This document shows, one piece after another, positions 18,916-27,185 of a DNA stretch of 64,000 nucleotides. The stretch's first letter is position 1. The number at the start of each line of letters is the position of its first letter. A program made the translations under genes and the position numbers. Location: positions 62,001 through 126,000 of IMG/VR virus record IMGVR_UViG_3300025849_000010; one strand, given 5' to 3'. The stretch is from a virus. The notes under the pieces are model-generated. The model was not told where the DNA came from, made no database searches, and saw nothing but the letters and a program-made list of their open reading frames with translations.

Positions 18916-19950
18916 ATGAAAGTATTTGACATTGTAAACGAAACAAGATATCGAGTTAGTGAATTCCCTGGATTTGTTTGGGATGACGCAGCTGAGATGT
19001 TAACTCGTCCTGATGGCACAACAGTAAAAGCTACTAGTGCTGATGATGCAAGAAGAGCCGCAAGAACCTGGAATGCCAGAACAGCTAGACTACAATCGCC
19101 AAATGCTAAGTGGAGAAATTTTAAGCGAAGTGCTAATAATCCAGCTCTCAAGTTGGAAAACATGGATAATGCTTTTGCAAAATGGTCAACACGTTTACAA
19201 CGTATACCTGGCATTGGTAAAATTAAATGGATATTCTTATTAAATGATCTGTTTGCTGATATGGCCGGGATTGCTACAGCCGTCATTGAAGAAGAAAATG
19301 AACGTGCAGAAGCAGCAGGCGAAGAATTTGACACAGTAGAAGTTACTAGTTTAATTTCAGCAGCTATATGGACACACCTTAAAGAAGTATTTCCTGCGAT
19401 AGCAAGATCAGCAGCAGTGTTTATTACAACTATATGGGCAAGTACAAAAATATTGACAAGAGTTATTAACTCAATTATGTGGGTAGTTAGAGGATTTGGT
19501 CTTGCAACTGGACCTGGCGCTCCGATAGTTTGGTTAGGAACTTTTGCTGCACAGATTGGCCTAAGTTGGTTTATGACAACTGATTACGGCAAACAAAAAA
19601 TGCGTGACGCATGGATTTGGACACTTGAAGCATTGCTTCCAGGAGTAATAGGTTTAGCAGCGTCTATAGCAGTTAAAGCAGGGTTCGAATCTGCTGAAGG
19701 ACTGTCAGATGCGGCTCGTGCAGCTAGCGAAACTGTAGCAGATACACTAAAAACTCAAATGGAATCACAAGCTGAAACTATACTAAACGGTATGGATGAA
19801 TTTGGTGGCGGAGTAAGTGAAGACGATGTTCAAGACATGCCGCAGGAAATTCAAGATAGACTTAATCAACAAGAACAACCAGATGCTGCACCAACTCCAG
19901 CAGCAGCAAATCAAAGTTTTAAAGACATTGTAGGCGCTGGTACTTGGTAA
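18916..19950 (+). CDS. Hypothetical virion-associated protein with hydrophobic centre
   Basis: This 344-residue protein has a charged N-terminal third, a hydrophobic central part (residues about 155-245, several helices with Trp such as FITTIWASTKILT and GAPIVWLGTFAAQIG) and an acidic, Gln/Pro/Ala-rich tail. The pattern suggests a membrane-interacting or ejected virion protein, but no family is recognised. It is expressed from its own late promoter and ends one base before the oppositely transcribed gp26 frameshift extension. Confidence 0.55.
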   Translation: MKVFDIVNETRYRVSEFPGFVWDDAAEMLTRPDGTTVKATSADDARRAARTWNARTARLQSPNAKWRNFKRSANNPALKLENMDNAFAKWSTRLQRIPGIGKIKWIFLLNDLFADMAGIATAVIEEENERAEAAGEEFDTVEVTSLISAAIWTHLKEVFPAIARSAAVFITTIWASTKILTRVINSIMWVVRGFGLATGPGAPIVWLGTFAAQIGLSWFMTTDYGKQKMRDAWIWTLEALLPGVIGLAASIAVKAGFESAEGLSDAARAASETVADTLKTQMESQAETILNGMDEFGGGVSEDDVQDMPQEIQDRLNQQEQPDAAPTPAAANQSFKDIVGAGTW

Positions 19951-19951
19951 T

Positions 19952-21003
19952 TTAAATTAACGGCATTCCGGCCTTATTGGTATTTTCCCAATTTTCTTTG
20001 ATAATTTTATTAAGGATAGCCTTGTCGGCTACATCGATATAATACATTAGGTCTTGATACTGGACACCGCCTCGCATATACCATACCAATCGGTACATTT
20101 CGTCTTTGAGGCTTTTTTCTGTTTCTTCGTACTGTTCAAGAACTGCTTCGATATCAGAGACTTCGAGATTACCTATTAGCTTCCGAAAAAACTTGAATCA
20201 TCCATTGTGAACAACTGCGTGTAACCTTTAGCGCACTCACCGCACTTGACCTCTAGCGGTTTTATTTGCTGATCTTCGTTATTTTTTTCAATTGTCTTTT
20301 TTAACAGTTCAAAATATTCTCTATCACTTGTTAAAATAAAATCTCTTATTTGTGCTGGATCGTATTCTGAACCATCAGGTGTGATAATTTCAACAACTTG
20401 TCCTGCAATACTTTCTTCAATTACTTGATTTAGTTTTTTATATGCAGTGTATTCAATTTCTCGCTGTTGTTCAACAGTTAGGTCTTTTTGGCTAGCAGTT
20501 TGTGCTATCAAACGCTGAGTTTCAAAAGATACTTTTTCTATAGCAGTGTATGCATCGTAAGTTAACGGATTAAGTTTAAAAGTTAGCTCGTGCATTTTAA
20601 CAGTTTCTAAATACTTGCGATCACTAAGACTTTCTAAGATGTGTCCTAAAATTACTTCGTGTTTGTTTCCCTCACCACAATGTGGACAAGAACTGTGTTG
20701 ATTATATTTTTCTCCGTAGGATGCTATGCGTATTGCTACTAACAAAAATTCGATGTCTATTATAGAAATATTGCCTGGCTCAACAATACTAGGAATACAT
20801 GACTTAATTAGATTCTTAGTTGCTAGTCCACTTAACAATGCTTCTGGATTTTTCATCATAAGTTCATCAGCACCCGACATTGAGTAAATCGGTACTTCTT
20901 TGAATGTACTATTACTAGTGCCTTCTTTTACAAATCTAAATTGTGATGGAATATCAACAAAGATTTTTGGCTGTCTTTTGTGCTTGGTTAAAACCGAACT
21001 CAT
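19952..21003 (-). CDS. Predicted gp26 -1 frameshift product (about 350 aa)
   Basis: After residue 273 (second Phe of the TTT TTC pair) a one-base backward slip would read CGG AAG CTA and continue for 77 codons to a TAA at 19954-19952. The extension is a plausible protein: a helical Glu-rich part (VSDIEAVLEQYEETEKSLKD) and a C-terminal WYMRGGVQYQDLMYYI with NTNKAGMPLI. The -1 frame has a TGA just upstream of the slip site. No ATG, GTG or TTG lies before mid-domain, so the extension cannot easily start by itself. In T4 gene 51 follows gene 26, so the extension occupies the gp51 position. The fused form is an inference. Confidence 0.65.
20176..21003 (-). CDS. 26: Baseplate hub assembly protein gp26-like (likely tail chaperone)
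   Basis: The 275-residue product has the T4 gp26 family pattern: IPSQFRFVKEG, then PIYSMSGADELMMKNPEALL, a C-x-x-C pair (CPHCG) and a late C-x-x-C (CGEC), ending in TMDDSSFFGS. Four Cys could bind zinc. T4 gp26 is needed to assemble the hub but is not a major part of the final tail. The gene is divergent from the tape-measure gene, separated by paired late promoters. The last codons form a T-TTT-TTC heptamer, with an open -1 frame behind it. Start ATG has a TAGGAG site. Confidence 0.8.
   Translation of the reverse strand: MSSVLTKHKRQPKIFVDIPSQFRFVKEGTSNSTFKEVPIYSMSGADELMMKNPEALLSGLATKNLIKSCIPSIVEPGNISIIDIEFLLVAIRIASYGEKYNQHSSCPHCGEGNKHEVILGHILESLSDRKYLETVKMHELTFKLNPLTYDAYTAIEKVSFETQRLIAQTASQKDLTVEQQREIEYTAYKKLNQVIEESIAGQVVEIITPDGSEYDPAQIRDFILTSDREYFELLKKTIEKNNEDQQIKPLEVKCGECAKGYTQLFTMDDSSFFGS
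20185..20191 (-). other. Slippery heptamer for -1 frameshifting
   Basis: Read on the minus strand the bases are T TTT TTC, in phase with the gp26 codons AGT TTT TTC. This is a classical X-XXY-YYZ slip site. It lies three codons before the gp26 stop, and the -1 frame is open for 77 codons behind it. Confidence 0.7.
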
Positions 21004-21020
21004 CGTGTAATTCTCCTAAG

Positions 21021-21028
21021 GATAAATA
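21021..21028 (+). promoter_or_regulatory. Late promoter for the tape-measure gene
   Basis: GATAAATA matches the NATAAATA late core. It lies 60 nt upstream of the ATG at 21088. It is back to back with the minus-strand late promoter at 21037-21044. Confidence 0.55.
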
Positions 21029-21036
21029 TATAAAAG

Positions 21037-21044
21037 TATTTATG
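21037..21044 (-). promoter_or_regulatory. Late promoter for the gp26-like gene
   Basis: The minus strand reads CATAAATA, 33 nt upstream of the gp26 start. Together with the plus-strand copy it makes a compact bidirectional late promoter region. Confidence 0.6.
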
Positions 21045-21087
21045 CGACATAAAGTACGCATATATCATTACTGATTAAGGAAAATTT

Positions 21088-23079
21088 ATGTCAGACGCAG
21101 CAGACAGTCAAGCACAACAAGACGACATTCGTAAAAATACTAGAGCTATTCAAGGTTGGACTAGTGCGCTGTCGGGCGCAGTTACTGGCGCTAGTCAGTT
21201 TGCTGGCGCTCTTGTATCCGGGTCTACAAAGATCGCAGACTACACTGGTGCGCTTGGAACTATGGCAAAGGCACTTCCTATTCCAGGAATGGGCGCTCTA
21301 TCTGATGGATTAAACAAAGCAGCATCAGTTATAGACGAGATGAATGCTGGCTACAAATCACTTAGTAGATCAGGATTTTCTTTAAGAGGCTCATTGTCGG
21401 GCACAGCACTTGCAGCATCAGATGCTGGATACAGTGTAGCAGAATTAGGCAAGTTTGCAGAAGCTAATGCTAAACAGTTAAGAATAATGGGCGGAACAGG
21501 CGGCCGCGCAACAGCAATGTTTGCACGAATGAGTGGTGACTTTGCAAACAGCTCAGAAAATTATGTAAAAGGTCTATCAGCAATTGGCTACAGCAACGAA
21601 GAAATAAACGAATCTCTAGTTAATTTTGCATCAATTAATAGATTGCAGTTTTTAGAAAACGTAAGAACTGGAACTAGTCAAAATAGATCAGCTATGGCCT
21701 TTGCAGTGTCGATGGATAGAATGGCAACGCTAACTAACCAAAGTAGAAAAGAACTTGCAAAGAAAATGGAAGAAGATAGACGCAATGGTCGAGTGCAAGC
21801 ATTCCTTGCTGGTCTAAATAAAGAGCAACAAGTAGTGTTTAACGAAGGCCTGCAAATGGCAAAACAAAACGGACCGTTAGCAGCAAAAGCATACGAAGAT
21901 ATGATGATGCAAGCATCTCTAACAGGAGAAAGTGCAAATGCAGCAGCAGTGTATGGTAGCGAGTATATAGACAATTTAGCAGGACTACGTCAGCGATTGT
22001 TTAGTATTGAAGCAGGAGACAAAGCTGCCGGCGAAGCGTTTAGAACACAATCATTAGTCGTACAAGGCGAAGCAATGGATGCATTGCGTAGTCAAGGTAA
22101 TATACAATTAGGTATGCTTAGAGGGAATGGTGGGATAATAAAAGATATCCAAGATGCCCTTGCCGGAAGCGTAGACATGTATGATCAAATTTCGTTAGTA
22201 CAAGCACAATCTAGTACATCACTAACTAGCGCACAAGCTAGACTTCGAATGATGCAAATGACTGACCAAGAGTTAAGACAAGCAGGATTAACTAAAGATG
22301 CAGAAGGTAACATTAAAGTAGCAGGAGCAGCTGATGCTGCAACAGATGCAGTTAGCTCGTTTGAATCGACGATGGCAACTGCTTCTCGAGCAGTACGAAC
22401 AGAATTAATAACTACACTGTTAGGACCAGCAGGAGTTGGTGAAGAACTACGAGAATTTGCTAGAGATTTAGATTCGACTAGAGTAAAAGTTACTGCCGAA
22501 ATTACAAAGTTTGGTACTACCTTTAGAGATGAAGCTACTAGGATAGCAGGTGCATATAACACTCCTAACGTCGAAGCTGGAGTATTAACTGGTCAAGCAG
22601 CAGTGCAAGCAGCAACTAATCGAGGTAATAGTCAAGAAGCTAACCAAACTGGCAGTATACCGAACAACGAAACAAGTAACGGAGCTCGTCCAAATAATCC
22701 TAGTACTGATAACAATATGTTTGGCGGCATGATGGATGCACTAAGACCAAGTATAGTAGGCGAGCGTGGACCTGAGTTTCTTATCCCAAAAGGTGCTAAC
22801 AATTTAATTGCAACTGCTCAAACAATGGCAAAACAAATTGCACCACAGATGCAACAAATGGCAGAACAGATGCGTCCACAAATGGAACAGATGGCTGCAC
22901 AATTTGAGCCACAATTAAAACAAATGGCAAGTCAATTTCAACAGAGCTCTCCAGAAATGGGCCAGCAGATGGAAGTTATGATGACACAACTAAACGGCAA
23001 GTTTGATCAATTGTTGAATGCATACAAAGACAACACACGCGAAATCAGACGAAGCGGCGGAAACGTATATAGGACATAA
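21088..23079 (+). CDS. Tail length tape-measure protein (gp29-type role)
   Basis: The 663-residue protein is Ala/Gly-rich and largely helical, with an N-terminal hydrophobic stretch (residues about 25-95). Near residue 556 it has VGERGPEFLIPKG, the motif common near the C-terminus of tape-measure proteins. A Met/Gln-rich heptad-like run (repeats of QMAEQM type) follows. It sits next to the gp26-like chaperone candidate and before the portal gene, as expected for a tail-length determinant. T4 gp29 is 590 residues. Direct homology to gp29 is not proven. Confidence 0.7.
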   Translation: MSDAADSQAQQDDIRKNTRAIQGWTSALSGAVTGASQFAGALVSGSTKIADYTGALGTMAKALPIPGMGALSDGLNKAASVIDEMNAGYKSLSRSGFSLRGSLSGTALAASDAGYSVAELGKFAEANAKQLRIMGGTGGRATAMFARMSGDFANSSENYVKGLSAIGYSNEEINESLVNFASINRLQFLENVRTGTSQNRSAMAFAVSMDRMATLTNQSRKELAKKMEEDRRNGRVQAFLAGLNKEQQVVFNEGLQMAKQNGPLAAKAYEDMMMQASLTGESANAAAVYGSEYIDNLAGLRQRLFSIEAGDKAAGEAFRTQSLVVQGEAMDALRSQGNIQLGMLRGNGGIIKDIQDALAGSVDMYDQISLVQAQSSTSLTSAQARLRMMQMTDQELRQAGLTKDAEGNIKVAGAADAATDAVSSFESTMATASRAVRTELITTLLGPAGVGEELREFARDLDSTRVKVTAEITKFGTTFRDEATRIAGAYNTPNVEAGVLTGQAAVQAATNRGNSQEANQTGSIPNNETSNGARPNNPSTDNNMFGGMMDALRPSIVGERGPEFLIPKGANNLIATAQTMAKQIAPQMQQMAEQMRPQMEQMAAQFEPQLKQMASQFQQSSPEMGQQMEVMMTQLNGKFDQLLNAYKDNTREIRRSGGNVYRT

Positions 23080-23087
23080 GTAATAAC

Positions 23088-24833
23088 ATGAGCTGGAAAA
23101 AATATTTTACACCTGTACCAACAGGAAATCAAGAAGGAACATATAGCCCGTTAGGTAACGGCGCTAATGCTAGTCGACCAGGGCCGGCACGTTCAAATTA
23201 TTCAAGCTACTTACCAGATGTATATACTGGTAGTCCAAATCGTGTTGAACGCTATGGTCAGTACGAAACAATGGACAGCGACAGTGAAGTTAATGCTGCA
23301 CTAGACATTTTAGCAGAATTTTGCACACAAAAGAATACAAGCAATAAAACTCCATTTGCTTTAGACTTTAAAGAAAAAGCTACGAATTCTGAAATTAGAA
23401 TTCTAAAGCAGTACTTACAGCAATGGAGTAAGTTACAAAACTTCGAAACTCGCATTTTCCGTATATTACGTAATGTATTCAAATACGGTGATGCATTTTT
23501 TATTAGAGATCCAGAAACTAAAAAATGGTTTTATGTTGATCCAGCAAAAGTTACTAAAATCATTGTTAATGAAAGTGAAGGCAAAAAGCCTGAGCAGTAT
23601 GTTGTTAAAGACCTTAACATTAATTTTGGCAACTTAGTTGCTACTACACTAAGCACTGATCCGGGCGGATCAACTAGTTCTGGTCATTCAGGATACTTCC
23701 AAGGCGGCGCGAAAGGTATGGCAGGTTCTGCTCCAAGTAGCGCATCAACTGGTTCACGTTTTGAAACATCACAACAAGAAGTTGCAGTTGATGCTGAACA
23801 CGTTGTGCATTTAAGTTTATCAGAAGGACTAGACAACAACTATCCATTTGGTAACAGTTTACTTGAAACAATCTTTAAAGTATACAAGCAAAAAGAATTG
23901 CTTGAAGATGCTATTATTATCTATCGTGTACAACGTGCGCCAGAACGTAGAGTATTTTATGTAGACGTAGGCAACATGCCAAGTCACCTTGCTATGAACT
24001 TTGTTGAACGTGTTAAGAACGAAATTCATCAAAGACGTATTCCGTCACAAACAGGCGGCGGCACTAATGTTATTGACAGTAGTTACAATCCGTTGTCAAT
24101 CAACGAAGACTACTTCTTTCCACAAACAGCTGAAGGACGTGGTTCTAAAGTTGAAACACTGCCGGGCGGTACTAACCTTGGAGAGATTGACGATCTCAAA
24201 TACTTTACTAACAAACTAGTACGTGGACTGCGTATTCCTAGTAGCTACTTACCTACAGCAGCAGATGACGGACAAAGTCAGTTTAGTGACGGTCGTGTAG
24301 GAACAGCATACATTCAAGAGCTACGCTTTAATACCTACTGCGAACGCTTACAGAGCTTAGTACAAAGCAAGTTTGATGAAGAATTTAAATTATATATTCT
24401 TGAAAAAGGCGTAAATGTTGATACTAGTGTGTTTGAACTAGGATTTCAACCTCCTAAGAACTTTGCAAGCTATCGTCAAGCAGAACTAGATAACAACCGT
24501 ATTGGTACATTTACACAGTTACAACAGATTCCTTATATGAGCCAACGTTTTGCACTACAGCGTTTCTTAGGTCTTAGCGACGAAGAAATTGCAGAAAATG
24601 AAAGACTATGGCGAGAAGAAAATGATGAAAATCTAAATCTTCCAACTGATGCTAGCGGTGAACTAAGAAGCGCAGGCATCAGTGCAGGTGCTATTAGTGC
24701 AGACTTAGGAGCAGCCGAAACAGCAGCACCTGATGCAGAAGCAGCACCTGAAGCTGGCGCACTAGGTGATACAGGTGAAACTCCAGCAGCTGGCGCAGCG
24801 CCAACAGGTCCTGGCCCTGGCGAAAACGTATAA
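23088..24833 (+). CDS. 20: Portal vertex protein gp20
   Basis: This 581-residue protein carries the T4-like portal pattern, including ERYGQYETMDSDSEVNAALD near residue 48, RAPERRVFYVDVGNMP and KYFTNKLVRGLRIPSSYLP. Twelve copies form the ring through which DNA is packaged, and it nucleates head assembly. The C-terminal 60 residues are a low-complexity Ala/Pro/Gly tail. T4 gp20 is 524 residues. The assignment is secure. Confidence 0.95.
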   Translation: MSWKKYFTPVPTGNQEGTYSPLGNGANASRPGPARSNYSSYLPDVYTGSPNRVERYGQYETMDSDSEVNAALDILAEFCTQKNTSNKTPFALDFKEKATNSEIRILKQYLQQWSKLQNFETRIFRILRNVFKYGDAFFIRDPETKKWFYVDPAKVTKIIVNESEGKKPEQYVVKDLNINFGNLVATTLSTDPGGSTSSGHSGYFQGGAKGMAGSAPSSASTGSRFETSQQEVAVDAEHVVHLSLSEGLDNNYPFGNSLLETIFKVYKQKELLEDAIIIYRVQRAPERRVFYVDVGNMPSHLAMNFVERVKNEIHQRRIPSQTGGGTNVIDSSYNPLSINEDYFFPQTAEGRGSKVETLPGGTNLGEIDDLKYFTNKLVRGLRIPSSYLPTAADDGQSQFSDGRVGTAYIQELRFNTYCERLQSLVQSKFDEEFKLYILEKGVNVDTSVFELGFQPPKNFASYRQAELDNNRIGTFTQLQQIPYMSQRFALQRFLGLSDEEIAENERLWREENDENLNLPTDASGELRSAGISAGAISADLGAAETAAPDAEAAPEAGALGDTGETPAAGAAPTGPGPGENV

Positions 24834-24849
24834 GAGGATAAATAATTAC

Positions 24850-25089
24850 ATGATACTTAGAGAACTCTTTTACTTTGATAAAGACACATTAGAAATGAGT
24901 AATGACGGACGTTATACTCCTGAAAACGATTCTGATGTGATCAAAAAAAGTGACACACGCAAAACACGATTAACTCTAGAACAGATTAATCAATTGCGTG
25001 TTGCTTCTGACCTACACGAACAAGAAAAAGAAGCAGAGCTAGAGTTTGTTAGACAAATGTACGGCGTACCAGCACAGCCAGGTATGTAA
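24850..25089 (+). CDS. Small head-module protein between portal and protease
   Basis: The frame is open from 24766, but the ATG at 24850 follows the portal stop and gives a 79-residue product rich in Glu, Asp, Arg and Lys. The N-terminus reads MILRELFYFDKDTLEMSNDG. In T4-like phages small prohead genes such as 67 and 68 occupy this interval, but I cannot prove homology. GATAAATA at 24837-24844 overlaps the ribosome-binding region, so it may be a late promoter or chance. The stop overlaps the next start by one base. Confidence 0.65.
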   Translation: MILRELFYFDKDTLEMSNDGRYTPENDSDVIKKSDTRKTRLTLEQINQLRVASDLHEQEKEAELEFVRQMYGVPAQPGM

Positions 25090-25691
25090 TGTTATCCTTT
25101 GTATTAGGTAACGGAAACTCACGAAAAGAATTTAATGTAAAGCACTACAAGCAATATGGAAACATATATGGCTGTAATGCAATTTATCGCGACGAATTAG
25201 TTGACTATCTAGTTGCAGTAGATCCACCCATGGTTCAAGAGATAATTGACAATAAGGCTCATCTTTTAACCAAGTTCTATACTAGAGAACATAGGCGCTT
25301 TACTGAAATTCCCAATATAAACATTATTCCAAAACGACTAGGATGGAGTAGCGGTCCTACAGCATTATGGCTTGCTAGTCATAATAAATCATCAAGTATC
25401 TGTTTAGTAGGATTTGATTTTCAAAGTAATATAAATACTATTAATAACATATACAGCGGAACTAAAAACTACAAGCCTACAGAAAGCCCAGCAACCTATT
25501 TTGGCAACTGGATTAAGCAGGTACAACTAACTGTTAGGGATAATCCTAACATAAATTATTATAGGTTAATAACGAAAGAACATAGGTTTACACCCCCGGA
25601 ATTATTAAGATATCCTAATTTTTCCAATATCACATACGAAAAATTGCTTGAAAAATTTAAAATGGCTCGTTTTGAGCCTATTTCAGAGTAG
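25089..25691 (+). CDS. Hypothetical protein with glycosyltransferase-like N-terminus
   Basis: The 200-residue product opens with a LGNGNSRKEF motif, then YGCNAIYRDELVDYLVAVDP. This order (Gly-Asn-Gly, then C/G-N-x-x-Y, then a D-Y-x-x-x-x-D strand) recalls sialyltransferase/DUF115-like nucleotide-sugar enzymes. The match is only to the N-terminal half, and a catalytic function is unproven. It sits inside the head module, which is unexpected for an enzyme. Confidence 0.45.
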   Translation: MLSFVLGNGNSRKEFNVKHYKQYGNIYGCNAIYRDELVDYLVAVDPPMVQEIIDNKAHLLTKFYTREHRRFTEIPNINIIPKRLGWSSGPTALWLASHNKSSSICLVGFDFQSNINTINNIYSGTKNYKPTESPATYFGNWIKQVQLTVRDNPNINYYRLITKEHRFTPPELLRYPNFSNITYEKLLEKFKMARFEPISE

Positions 25692-25705
25692 TTTATTGTA
25701 TAGAT

Positions 25706-25713
25706 AGTAAATA
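25706..25713 (+). promoter_or_regulatory. Possible late promoter for the prohead core genes
   Basis: AGTAAATA differs from NATAAATA by one base and lies 45 nt upstream of the ATG at 25758. A TTGACA at 25718-25723 also occurs, but no good -10 box follows at the right spacing. Confidence 0.35.
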
Positions 25714-25757
25714 CTTATTGACAGCCTTGTAATATTACGAACATATAGGAGAGAACA

Positions 25758-26528
25758 ATGACTGATCGTACAAAATTTGAAAAAATGCTTGAACTCCTTA
25801 TCAACGAAGACCGTGACGCAGCTGAAGAGCTATTTCACGAGATTGTTGTAGAGAAATCAAGAGATATTTATGAAGGTCTACTAGAAACTGATCTAGAAGA
25901 CGAAGACATCGACGAAGCTACTGATGAAGAAGCGGATGAAGATGAAGAAGCAGTTGAAGAATCAACTGACGAAGAATTAGACGAATTTGAAATCGAAGCT
26001 GGAGATCCAGCAGACGATATGATCGCTGACATCGAAATGGGTGATGGCGATGATGAAGAGGCAGATATGGACGACGAAGGCGACGAAGGCGAAGAAGCTG
26101 GAGAAGAAGAAATCGAAGACCGTATTGAAGACCTCGAAGATGCCCTAGACGAGCTATCAAGAGAATTCCAAGCAATGCTCGGCGGTGACGAAGAAGCACC
26201 AGCTGATGACATGGAAGGCGACATGGCAGACATGGGCGACGAAGCAGGTGAAGATGACATGGAAGAAGAATCTTTCGAGTTTGAATCAACTGAAACAGAC
26301 GGCGAACAGCTAGACGAGTACACGCAAAAAGTTGCTGAGCCAAAAGGCGAAGACAACAAAGCAACATCACCAGTAGCTAAAAAGAACGATATGGGCGGCA
26401 CTGCTGCAAACATCGCAAAAGGTTCTGCAGAAGAAAAGGGCAGCAAAGCTGCTGCTGCTAAAGTAGACGATGCTGGCAATGTAAATAAATCAGGTAACGC
26501 AAAAGCACCTGGTTACTCAAAAGCGTAA
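25758..26528 (+). CDS. Acidic prohead core protein (gp67/gp68-like role)
   Basis: The 256-residue protein is dominated by Glu and Asp (residues about 40-180), with a short Lys/Gly/Ala-rich C-terminal part. Its N-terminus (DRTKFEKMLELLINEDRDAA) is helical. Such acidic proteins form part of the prohead scaffold core and are cut up by the gp21 protease. Position just before gp21 and gp22 supports this. The compositional bias makes homology hard to establish, and an antisense open frame here is a by-product of that bias. Confidence 0.65.
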   Translation: MTDRTKFEKMLELLINEDRDAAEELFHEIVVEKSRDIYEGLLETDLEDEDIDEATDEEADEDEEAVEESTDEELDEFEIEAGDPADDMIADIEMGDGDDEEADMDDEGDEGEEAGEEEIEDRIEDLEDALDELSREFQAMLGGDEEAPADDMEGDMADMGDEAGEDDMEEESFEFESTETDGEQLDEYTQKVAEPKGEDNKATSPVAKKNDMGGTAANIAKGSAEEKGSKAAAAKVDDAGNVNKSGNAKAPGYSKA

Positions 26529-26547
26529 GCCTAAGGAGAACTTGAAG

Positions 26548-27171
26548 ATGAATGTACTCCAAGAGAATTTGACATTTGATCAAGCGAATATGATCGTTGA
26601 GACTGCTGAAGAAGGAAAAGATCTTCACATGAGCGGTATCTTCATCCAAGGTGGTGTAAGAAATGCCAATCAGCGTGTTTATCCTGTAAACGAAATCGGC
26701 AGGGCTGTCAAAACTCTTAACGAGCAGATCGAGGGGGGATATTCAGTTCTTGGCGAAGTAGATCATCCGCAAGGTCTTAATGTAAACTTAGATCGTGTAA
26801 GCCATATGATCACAAAAATGTGGATGGATGGCCCAAACGGTTATGGAAAACTAAAACTTATTCCAACACCAATGGGGTCTCTAGTAAAAACAATGCTAGA
26901 GGCCGGTGTTAAACTTGGTGTAAGTTCGAGAGGTTCCGGGAACGTAAGTGAAGACGGTTCCGGAGAGGTTAGCGACTTTGAAATTATTACAGTTGATGTA
27001 GTTGCTCAACCAAGTGCTCCAGGTGCCTACCCTACACCAATTTATGAGCATCTTATGAATACCACGGGTGGGTATAAGGCATTTAGAACAGCACAAGAAC
27101 TTAGGGAAGATACTAAGGCACAACAATATCTTAAGAATCAGTTGGTGAATATCATCAACGGGCTCCGATAA
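26548..27171 (+). CDS. 21: Prohead core protease gp21
   Basis: The family motifs are present: GIFIQGGVRNANQRVYP near the N-terminus, GEVDHP with the catalytic His near residue 72, and VSSRGSG with the catalytic Ser near residue 126, followed by a DVVAQPSAPGA segment. It cleaves scaffold and capsid proteins during head maturation. I chose the ATG at 26548 rather than the TTG at 26542, because AAGGAGA at 26533-26539 lies 8 nt from the ATG and only 2 nt from the TTG. Confidence 0.92.
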   Translation: MNVLQENLTFDQANMIVETAEEGKDLHMSGIFIQGGVRNANQRVYPVNEIGRAVKTLNEQIEGGYSVLGEVDHPQGLNVNLDRVSHMITKMWMDGPNGYGKLKLIPTPMGSLVKTMLEAGVKLGVSSRGSGNVSEDGSGEVSDFEIITVDVVAQPSAPGAYPTPIYEHLMNTTGGYKAFRTAQELREDTKAQQYLKNQLVNIINGLR

Positions 27172-27185
27172 ACGAGGAGAAACAC

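Noticed and set aside
19681-19700. A GGTTCGAATC stretch like a tRNA T-arm
   Set aside because: It lies inside the 344-residue gene, and no acceptor or anticodon arm can be folded around it. No tRNA was found in the window.
24837-24844. GATAAATA just before the 79-aa head gene as a late promoter
   Set aside because: It ends only 5 nt before the ATG, which would give an almost leaderless mRNA. It may be chance, so it is noted but not listed as a feature.
25868-26479. Long antisense open frames opposite the acidic core protein
   Set aside because: They come from the GA-rich codons of the acidic protein (Ser/Leu-rich shadow products). They lack ribosome sites.
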